Origin: an uncultured Lachnospiraceae bacterium
GTDB lineage: Bacteria > Bacillota > Clostridia > Lachnospirales > Lachnospiraceae
Direction of reading: 5' to 3'
Assembly: GCA_934376945.1 (NCBI GenBank)
Contig: CAKRPI010000038.1
Span: 1-19,207 of the forward strand
Length of the DNA stretch: 19,207 nt
Shown here: positions 14,148-19,207 of the stretch, in pieces
Numbering within the stretch: position 1 is the first letter of the stretch
Layout: every line of letters starts with the position of its first letter
Notes under the pieces: model-generated
What the model was told of the DNA's origin: nothing
Databases searched by the model: none
What the model saw: the letters and a program-made list of their open reading frames with translations, nothing else
Position numbers and translations under genes: made by a program

Positions 14148-15167
14148 CTATAATACCCTCTCACAGGATCTGCGAACCGAAAACATCAGCGGAACATCAT
14201 AAATATCTTTTGTCTCTTTTTTTTCGATCATATCAATCATTGTCTCAACAATCATCGCCCCCAGTATCTCATAATCTGTGGATACCGATGTAAGCTCCGG
14301 TTCCAGCATTTCCGCGATATACGTGTTGTCAAATGAAACGACCGAAACATCTTTTCCACACCGGAGACCACTTTCATTCAATGCCTGCATTACACCCGTT
14401 GCGCACATATCCGTCACAGCAATAACCGCGGTAAATTGTTCTCCGCGCCTCAGAAGATTTTTTATTATAAAATAACCGTCTTCTTTTCCGTAGCCTCCCT
14501 CACAGATCATTTCGTGTAAAATCCCACGCTCCTGTAGTACCTCCAAATACGTTCGCCGTTTTTCGAGTGTAGACCAGACATCACTTCTCCCACCGACAAA
14601 TGCGATTCTGCGGTGTCCAAGGCCAATCAGATATTCCAAAAGCGTTCGCATGCTTCTGGAATTATCCACATAAATGCACCTGCACTCTGTATTTTTTACC
14701 GGTACCGACGTAATCACCGGTATTTTTTCCGCCGTAGATTTTATCTGGGTGTAAAGCTGAGGCGGTATCGTCCTGCGGTCAAGTGATCCGCCGATCTGAA
14801 TGATTCCGCAGGCATGCTGTGCCAGAAGATGCGTATAAAAATGTGTTTCCAATTTCAGATTGTTAAACGAATTACACAACGCCAGAACATACCCTCTCTT
14901 TAGAGCCATTCTTTCACAAACCGAAAAAATTCTTCCATAAAACGGAGTCCGGATATCCGGAATCAACATACCAATCATATTTCCAGTTGATGTTCCAAGA
15001 CTTCTGGCCAGATAATTTACCTGATATCCGAGTTCTTTCGCAACACCCTCTACTTTTTTTCTTGTTTCTTCTTTTACTGCCGAATGCCCATTTAATGCTC
15101 TCGAAACAGTGGCAACTGACAGCCCTGTCTTTTTTGCAATATCCACGATCGTTACATTCTTTTCCAT
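14148..15167 (-). CDS. LacI-family transcriptional regulator 1
   Basis: A 339-residue repressor. The helix-turn-helix (about 6-27, VTIVDIAKKTGLSVATVSRALNG written in family order) is followed by a hinge with LARSL (53-57), whose leucine intercalates at the central CG of operators, and a periplasmic-binding-protein-like effector domain with LIGLGHRRIAFVGG. The recognition helix VATVSRALNG is close to that of CcpA (MATVSRVVNG), so binding to the cre-like operators upstream of the galactoside operon is plausible. Effector unknown; a galactoside or a breakdown product is likely. Its GAGGCG binding site overlaps the stop of the preceding lacI gene, ten bases away, so the two are co-transcribed and coupled. 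Confidence 0.92.
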   Translation of the reverse strand: MEKNVTIVDIAKKTGLSVATVSRALNGHSAVKEETRKKVEGVAKELGYQVNYLARSLGTSTGNMIGMLIPDIRTPFYGRIFSVCERMALKRGYVLALCNSFNNLKLETHFYTHLLAQHACGIIQIGGSLDRRTIPPQLYTQIKSTAEKIPVITSVPVKNTECRCIYVDNSRSMRTLLEYLIGLGHRRIAFVGGRSDVWSTLEKRRTYLEVLQERGILHEMICEGGYGKEDGYFIIKNLLRRGEQFTAVIAVTDMCATGVMQALNESGLRCGKDVSVVSFDNTYIAEMLEPELTSVSTDYEILGAMIVETMIDMIEKKETKDIYDVPLMFSVRRSCERVL

Positions 15168-15177
15168 ATAAAACGCC

Positions 15178-16218
15178 TCAATTGTATGATTTCACAGAAT
15201 CTCTGATCACAAAAACAGATTCTATGATTTCCGTCTTTTTTACAAGATAATAATCCGGCTCATTAATGGCATCCAATGCCGTATATATAAGCCGCTGTGC
15301 AAATTTTTCATAATTACACCCGACGGTCGTAAGGTGCGGCGTCATACTTTCCGAAATAAATGAATTATCAAAACATACAATTGAAATATCCTCTGGAATA
15401 TTCAAATGCATTTCCTTAATTGCTCGTATTGCACCAATTGCAACAATCTCATTAACCGCAATCACAGCCGTCGGACGCTTCTTTTTGCGCAGAATGCAGC
15501 GCATCTCCTGATATGCGCGCTCCTTTTCATAGCCGCACGTATCAATTACGCTTTTTTCTTCTGGAATCCCATAACGACGCATCATAGCTGAAAACTCTTG
15601 TGCTTTATCCTCATAGGAACGCGCGTTCAATACTCCTCCAAGGAAAAGAAAGCTGTCATGTCCCAGTCCGATCAGATATTCGATCAGCGTCCGCATCGCC
15701 CGTCCTTCATCCGTAATCACATTGCAGACATTTTCGCATTCCATACGACCCATCGTAATAACCGGCATGCTTTTCGCAATCCGCCGCACACAGCTGTAAT
15801 ATTCTTCATCAATGCGCACCCAGTCAGATTCTCCACCCAACAAAATAACAGCTTCCATCTTCTGCTCAGCCAGGAGATTCAAAAATTTCATCTCAATCTC
15901 CGGTACATCGTGTGTCTCATAGGAAAAAACCGAATACCCATTCTTTTCAGCAATCTGATTGCACTCATACACAATCCGCGCAAAAAAAGGATTACACACA
16001 TCCGATACAATAATTCCAATACATTTTGTCCTCTGCTTCTTCAGAGATCTCGCAAATTCATCCGGAACATAATTGTATTTTTTAAGCAGGCCTTCAATCA
16101 GTTCCCGCTTTGCATGGGAAACCCCTGGCTTTTGGTTGTAAACTCTGGAAACCATTGAAGGCGAGACATTTGCTTCACGGGCAATATCATATATGGTTGT
16201 ATTACTTTTTTTTGTCAT
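15178..16218 (-). CDS. LacI-family transcriptional regulator 2
   Basis: A 346-residue paralogue of the neighbouring regulator. Helix-turn-helix: TIYDIAREANVSPSMVSRVYNQ (about 8-28); hinge FARSL (55-59) with the intercalating leucine; effector domain with MRTLIEYLIGLGH, shared with the other copy. The recognition helix (SPSMVSRVYNQ) differs from that of regulator 1, so it probably has a different operator. I chose the ATG at 16218, preceded by AAAGGAT and 52 bases from the predicted start point; the frame is open to 16371 but that part contains the promoter. A 10-bp palindrome ATAGCGCTAT overlaps its start codon and could allow self-regulation. Confidence 0.92.
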   Translation of the reverse strand: MTKKSNTTIYDIAREANVSPSMVSRVYNQKPGVSHAKRELIEGLLKKYNYVPDEFARSLKKQRTKCIGIIVSDVCNPFFARIVYECNQIAEKNGYSVFSYETHDVPEIEMKFLNLLAEQKMEAVILLGGESDWVRIDEEYYSCVRRIAKSMPVITMGRMECENVCNVITDEGRAMRTLIEYLIGLGHDSFLFLGGVLNARSYEDKAQEFSAMMRRYGIPEEKSVIDTCGYEKERAYQEMRCILRKKKRPTAVIAVNEIVAIGAIRAIKEMHLNIPEDISIVCFDNSFISESMTPHLTTVGCNYEKFAQRLIYTALDAINEPDYYLVKKTEIIESVFVIRDSVKSYN

Positions 16219-16226
16219 AGCGCTAT
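16217..16226. promoter_or_regulatory. Palindrome over the lacI-2 start codon
   Basis: ATAGCGCTAT is a perfect 10-bp inverted repeat covering the ATG of regulator 2. AGCGCT-centred operators are known in other LacI-family systems, so this may be an autoregulatory site. It is short and could be chance. Confidence 0.3.
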
Positions 16227-16276
16227 CCTTTGATCTAGTTGAGTCTACTGCCCGGACACGGCAGGCTTTTTCCTTA

Positions 16277-16305
16277 TTTTGCTGGATTTTTCCGGCAATG
16301 TCAAG
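16277..16305 (-). promoter_or_regulatory. Promoter of the lacI pair
   Basis: TTGACA (16305-16300), 17 bases, CAAAAT (16282-16277). Start near 16270. It supports the downstream ATG at 16218 as the true start of regulator 2. Confidence 0.6.
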
Positions 16306-16348
16306 TTTTGTCGTATCATTTTTCACTTTACACCAACCGTAATTTTCC

Positions 16349-16396
16349 GAAAAAAAGACAGCCCATCGCATTTTAACAATGGACTGTCTTTTTTAC
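16349..16396. terminator. Terminator after the LCP gene
   Basis: AAAAAGACAG plus CCAT (16352-16361, 16363-16366) pairs with ATGG plus CTGTCTTTTT (16379-16382, 16384-16393), with one mismatch. T-runs are present on both strands; on the minus strand it follows the LCP stop at 16424. Confidence 0.8.
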
Positions 16397-16423
16397 TTTT
16401 TATAGTGCCATCTTTATACTTCT

Positions 16424-17569
16424 TTAACCATAAATCTGTTCCTGCAGCTTTGCCAGTGTCTCATCCCAGTACGGCACTAGCATATCCTGCCCCTTGACAT
16501 AAATGACATCGTACATATTATCATACGGCACCCGGCTAGTTTCAAATTTATAATCCAGCATTTCCGGAACTTCTGTAATCATGCTCCAGATTTCCATCTC
16601 CGGTATATTCATCGTCACATGCTGAAGAATCGCCTGCATCTTCTCTGTCATCTGTGCAACACTCATCTGCTTTGCTTCTGCCATCAGCTGTGTCATCACA
16701 TAACGCTGGCGTTCCGTTCGCTCAAAGTCCGAATTTCCAACATAACGGTTTCTTGCAAATCCAACAGCCTGTACACCATCGCAATGGACCATGCCACCCT
16801 CTGACGGAATCATATGCTCAGAGCCATCGATGTCCATCAGATTACACATATCCATAATATAGCCATTCGCCACTTCCGCTTCATCTGCACTGATCTCCAA
16901 GTCTACACCACCGATAATATTGATGATATCGATCAGATCAAAGAAATCCACTGCCACATAACGGTCAACTTTAATACGGAATGTATCTGTAATCGTCTGG
17001 CAAAGCAGAGGGCCTGCTCCGTATGCATATGCCGCATTCAGTTTCGCATAGCCAACGCCATCAATATCCACATACGTATCTCGCATCAAGGAAACCATCG
17101 ATATTTTGTTTTTCGTTTTATCTATCGATACAAGGATCATACTGTCAGAGTTACCGTTCCAGGTCTTATCACGGCGATCCACTCCAACAAGAAGCAGATT
17201 ATAAATATCCTCATTCGACTTCGTCTCTACTTCCGATGTGCTCTTTTTCATCTTATCATGAATGCTTTCCAGTTCGTTCTCGTTTACCGCAACACCTGTA
17301 CGTTCTTCTGTACTGAGCGTCTCTTCAACGGCTTCTTCAGGAAGTGTCTCCACCGTCCTGACGTCCTCATCCGCAACATAATTCACATTACTATAAAGAT
17401 CATGACCAAACTTGTAAATCACTCCGCCACTGATCAGCACCACACCAAGTACAATGCAAAAACTGATCGCGAATACCTTTTTCATATTCATGCCCGGCTT
17501 TTTTCTGTTCCCGGAACCATTCCTTCCATCTCCCATAGAGCCGGAACGGTCATCTCTGTTTCTTGACAT
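16424..17569 (-). CDS. LCP-family (LytR-CpsA-Psr) cell-wall glycopolymer ligase
   Basis: A 381-residue membrane protein. A basic cytoplasmic tail (1-30) and one membrane helix (about 32-52) are followed by an acidic linker and the extracellular LCP domain (from about 120). Conserved residues include LLVGVDRRD (D131, R132), SDSMILVSID (D142), SLMRDTYVDI (R163), KLNAAYAYGG-like loop and FARNRYVGNSDFERTERQR (R273, R275, D281, R284, R287). The family transfers teichoic acid or other glycopolymers from undecaprenyl phosphate to peptidoglycan. I chose the ATG at 17569 with GGAGG upstream; the frame is open to 17671, but this contains the promoter. It is monocistronic, bounded by its own promoter and terminator. 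It contains few features beyond the core domain, so it may be one of several LCP paralogues. Confidence 0.93.
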   Translation of the reverse strand: MSRNRDDRSGSMGDGRNGSGNRKKPGMNMKKVFAISFCIVLGVVLISGGVIYKFGHDLYSNVNYVADEDVRTVETLPEEAVEETLSTEERTGVAVNENELESIHDKMKKSTSEVETKSNEDIYNLLLVGVDRRDKTWNGNSDSMILVSIDKTKNKISMVSLMRDTYVDIDGVGYAKLNAAYAYGAGPLLCQTITDTFRIKVDRYVAVDFFDLIDIINIIGGVDLEISADEAEVANGYIMDMCNLMDIDGSEHMIPSEGGMVHCDGVQAVGFARNRYVGNSDFERTERQRYVMTQLMAEAKQMSVAQMTEKMQAILQHVTMNIPEMEIWSMITEVPEMLDYKFETSRVPYDNMYDVIYVKGQDMLVPYWDETLAKLQEQIYG

Positions 17570-17641
17570 TTCAGAGTCCCTCCTGCGTTTAACACTTTTC
17601 TGTCTGGTAAAAGCAAATGCCTTTTTGATAAGATTCTTTTT

Positions 17642-17670
17642 CATTATTACAGTATCCCCGCAAAATGTCA
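17642..17670 (-). promoter_or_regulatory. Promoter of the LCP gene
   Basis: TTGACA (17670-17665) followed after 16-17 bases by TAATAA/AATAAT (17648-17642). Start near 17636; the 66-base leader precedes the ATG at 17569. Confidence 0.65.
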
Positions 17671-17809
17671 AATAAATTTTGCAGGAATTCTGTCACTGTT
17701 CCAAGAAAAAACATTGCATTTCTCTTTTTATCATATATACCTGATATCATTCCCTTTCGCCAGGCAATCTTGATATAGAGCACAAAGAATAATTTTCTTT
17801 TCTGCAAAT

Positions 17810-17840
17810 AAAAAGAGCTTTCTGTCAAACCAGAAAGCTC
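17810..17840 (-). terminator. Terminator of tRNA-Leu(CAG)
   Basis: GAGCTTTCTG (17815-17824) and CAGAAAGCTC (17831-17840) form a ten-pair stem with a six-base loop; on the minus strand five Ts follow. Confidence 0.85.
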
Positions 17841-17842
17841 CA

Positions 17843-17926
17843 TGCGGAGAATGGGACTTGAACCCACACGATGTTGCCACCACAGGCACCTGAAGCCTGC
17901 GCGTCTGCCTATTCCGCCATCTCCGC
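17843..17926 (-). tRNA. tRNA-Leu (anticodon CAG)
   Basis: 84 bases on the minus strand. The acceptor stem GCGGAGA pairs with TCTCCGC, followed by discriminator A; CCA is not encoded. The anticodon arm CAGGC-TTCAGGT-GCCTG gives anticodon CAG, which decodes CUG. A long variable arm and the GGGTTCAAGTCCC T-arm confirm a class II leucine tRNA. It is transcribed away from tRNA-Leu(UAA). Confidence 0.95.
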
Positions 17927-17963
17927 GTCTTTGTGAGTGCTGCACTCGCAACTCACAGTCGAT

Positions 17964-17992
17964 ATAATACCTTATCTTTTTCAAATTGTCAA
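17964..17992 (-). promoter_or_regulatory. Promoter of tRNA-Leu(CAG)
   Basis: TTGACA (17992-17987), 17 bases, TATTAT (17969-17964). The short leader before the tRNA contains an inverted repeat TGTGAGT/ACTCACA (17933-17958). Confidence 0.85.
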
Positions 17993-18059
17993 CACCTTTT
18001 TTGAATTTTTTTAAAAAAATATTTTCTTCGAATTTTTTTAACTTTTTTGAAATTTAGTG

Positions 18060-18088
18060 TTGACAATCTCAAAAACCGATGCTATAAT
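18060..18088 (+). promoter_or_regulatory. Promoter of tRNA-Leu(UAA)
   Basis: Perfect consensus on both boxes and spacing: TTGACA (18060-18065), 17 bases, TATAAT (18083-18088). The stretch upstream is almost pure A/T and could help polymerase binding as an UP-like element for both divergent promoters. Confidence 0.9.
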
Positions 18089-18101
18089 TCATCTTGTTCC
18101 T

Positions 18102-18186
18102 GCGGAAGTGTCGGAACTGGCAGACGAGCAAGACTAAGGATCTTGTGAGCATTGCGCTCGTGTGGGTTCAAGTCCCATCTTCCGCA
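18102..18186 (+). tRNA. tRNA-Leu (anticodon UAA)
   Basis: 85 bases. Acceptor GCGGAAG pairs with CTTCCGC, discriminator A, CCA not encoded. The anticodon arm CAAGA-CTAAGGA-TCTTG gives UAA, which decodes UUA/UUG. A long variable arm marks a leucine tRNA. Its 3' end abuts a converging integrase gene, so it is very likely the insertion site of an integrated element and remains complete after insertion. Confidence 0.95.
18161..18186. other. Likely attachment site (tRNA 3' end)
   Basis: The 3' end of tRNA-Leu(UAA), T-arm through discriminator base, is the place where tyrosine integrases of this type usually recombine. The integrase stop codon is 29 bases beyond. The second copy of the core (other attachment end) would lie outside the window, so the exact core cannot be defined here. 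Confidence 0.55.
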
Positions 18187-18195
18187 TAACTGATG

Positions 18196-18238
18196 AAACG
18201 TGGAAAGCTTGATTTTAGGCGAGTTTTCCACGTTTTTT
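18196..18238 (+). terminator. Terminator of tRNA-Leu(UAA), overlapping the integrase 3' end
   Basis: AAACGTGGAAA (18196-18206) pairs with TTTCCACGTTT (18225-18235), eleven pairs, followed by six Ts on the plus strand. The 3' arm lies inside the last codons of the integrase gene on the other strand. Confidence 0.75.
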
Positions 18239-19207
18239 CTTTTGCGAAAAACTGACCACTTTGGTATAACACGGTATAACACTTTCTTCTGATGGTTCAT
18301 TTTCCTTATCTGCGCTCAAGGCAGACAGAACTTTATTATAGGTTTGTTCATCTGTAAGTCTGTTGAAACAGTAATTATGGAGAGTGGTTCTTTCATCTGC
18401 GTGTCCTACGATCTTTCTGATCGCTTCCAGAGGCACACCGTTATCGTATAAAGTAGAAATATAAGTCTTGCGAAACTTATGAGCGGTCTTTACTTTCATT
18501 CCCAAACGTTCACATGCATCTATAATACGTCCCTCTATCGCACCATGCTTAATACGTTGTCCATCTGCGGACAGAAAAATAAAGTCCTCATCTTTTCTTC
18601 CGTTGATTCTATTCGCAGCTATGACTTCCTCTAAGATCGCTTGTGCAATCGGAACTAACGGAACATAACGATTACCTACCTCTGTCTTGGTGTGATCTAC
18701 AATAGCATATCCGACCATTCTGCTGTGTTCAGCATCGATGTCCTCAAATACACGTGTTTCCTGTCTCTGAATATGAATCTGATTTTCCTCAATGTCTGAT
18801 TCCCTGAGCGCCACCAGCTCACCAATACGTAGTCCGGTATAGAACATGAAGATGATTGCGAGTGGCGCTGTATATTCTGGTTTTTCTGCATACAGTCTCC
18901 ACATTTCCTCTTCCATCTTCTGCTGTTCTTCTATGGTATATACCTGAGTCTTGCTGTCGGCTTTCTGTACACTACGGAAAAGCTTGGTATTGATCTCAAC
19001 CTCATCAAACGGATTTTCTTTAATGTAACCTTTTTTCTTTGCGTACTTCACGCCTTGGCGTATTATGATAGTCGTATTATAGAATTGTTTTTTCGTCATA
19101 TTATATTTCTTGATGAGAGCATGAAGCCATTTTTCCAGATATACAGCATCCATTTTTCTGATATCCATATTAATAAAGCCTTGATCTACTTTATAATAAG
19201 TACGCCA
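18215..19207 (-). CDS. Tyrosine recombinase/integrase, 5' end outside the window
   Basis: The frame stays open from the stop at 18215 to the right edge (19207), so the first in-window ATG (19168) is probably internal and the gene continues to the right. Counted from that ATG: part of the SAM-like core-binding domain (to about 60), then the catalytic domain with R114 (TGLRIGEL), K161 (HTKTEVGNRYVPL), H230 and R233 (HKFRKT), H256 (VGHAD) and the nucleophile Y266 (HNYCF). All catalytic residues are intact, so the enzyme is likely functional. Such integrases insert phages and conjugative elements at tRNA 3' ends; it converges on tRNA-Leu(UAA). Its last residues (QKKKRGKLA) are encoded by the tRNA terminator sequence. 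Phage or integrative conjugative element cannot be told apart from this end. Confidence 0.92.
   Translation of the reverse strand, partial: WRTYYKVDQGFINMDIRKMDAVYLEKWLHALIKKYNMTKKQFYNTTIIIRQGVKYAKKKGYIKENPFDEVEINTKLFRSVQKADSKTQVYTIEEQQKMEEEMWRLYAEKPEYTAPLAIIFMFYTGLRIGELVALRESDIEENQIHIQRQETRVFEDIDAEHSRMVGYAIVDHTKTEVGNRYVPLVPIAQAILEEVIAANRINGRKDEDFIFLSADGQRIKHGAIEGRIIDACERLGMKVKTAHKFRKTYISTLYDNGVPLEAIRKIVGHADERTTLHNYCFNRLTDEQTYNKVLSALSADKENEPSEESVIPCYTKVVSFSQKKKRGKLA
18263..18282. repeat. Tandem 10-bp direct repeat near the integrase 3' end
   Basis: GGTATAACAC occurs twice without a gap, about 77 bases inside the element from the tRNA end and within the integrase coding sequence. Its position fits an arm-type binding site for the integrase or an excisionase. 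Confidence 0.5.

Noticed and set aside
16814..17566. 250-residue plus-strand open frame
   Set aside because: It is the antisense shadow of the LCP gene, rich in His/Ile/Cys from reversed codons.
17589..17984. 131-residue minus-strand open frame
   Set aside because: It is a read-through of tRNA-Leu(CAG) (GDGGIGRRAGFRCLWWQH is the tRNA translated) and the LCP promoter region; not a protein gene.
18082..18300. 72-residue minus-strand open frame with GRWDLNPHERN
   Set aside because: This is the antisense translation of tRNA-Leu(UAA) plus part of the integrase in another frame, a common false gene.

Overview
The window looks like the chromosome of a Firmicute of class Clostridia, most like Lachnospiraceae (inference). 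The signs are TTGACA/TATAAT-type promoters with 17-base spacers, strong AGGAGG-like ribosome binding sites, tRNA genes without encoded CCA, and the gene content. Almost everything is on the minus strand. The exceptions are one tRNA-Leu and a probable small RNA.

Layout from left to right. (1) Positions 1-172 hold the 5' end of rpmG (ribosomal protein L33) with its promoter and a hairpin in its leader; the gene runs off the left edge. (2) 278-4597 is a tightly packed housekeeping operon, transcribed from a clear promoter at 4669-4697: yfcE-type phosphodiesterase, THUMP-domain rRNA methyltransferase, a secreted papain-like (C1) peptidase, rdgB, and a second YfcE-like phosphoesterase. (3) 4887-5618 has a rhodanese-domain protein and a tiny disordered protein with a possible sporulation-type promoter. 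(4) 5637-6070 has no protein gene. It carries a plus-strand promoter, several hairpins and a strong terminator, and is best read as an unannotated structured small RNA. (5) 6071-13494 is a beta-galactoside operon: GH35-like glycosidase (DUF5597 type), two sugar ABC permeases, a solute-binding protein and a GH35 beta-galactosidase. Its promoter has one LacI/CcpA-type operator on the start point and a second 96 bp downstream. (6) 14148-16218 encodes two adjacent LacI-family regulators. (7) 16424-17569 encodes an LCP (LytR-CpsA-Psr) cell-wall ligase. (8) 17810-18240 has two divergent tRNA-Leu genes (CAG and UAA anticodons) with near-perfect promoters. (9) 18215-19207 is a tyrosine integrase converging on tRNA-Leu(UAA). 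It marks the edge of an integrated element that continues past the right edge.

How the parts work together. The sugar operon seems to import beta-galactosides whole and hydrolyse them inside the cell: both glycosidases lack signal peptides and no transporter ATPase is encoded, so a shared MsmX/MsmK-type ATPase elsewhere is likely. The paired LacI regulators next to it, and/or global CcpA, probably act through the two operators. The rest of the left half is ordinary core metabolism, except that a secreted protease gene sits inside a nucleic-acid housekeeping operon.

I did not find a defence system or CRISPR array. The least explained pieces are the structured RNA candidate at 5773-6061, the two-operator/two-regulator arrangement, and the non-lipoprotein binding protein.
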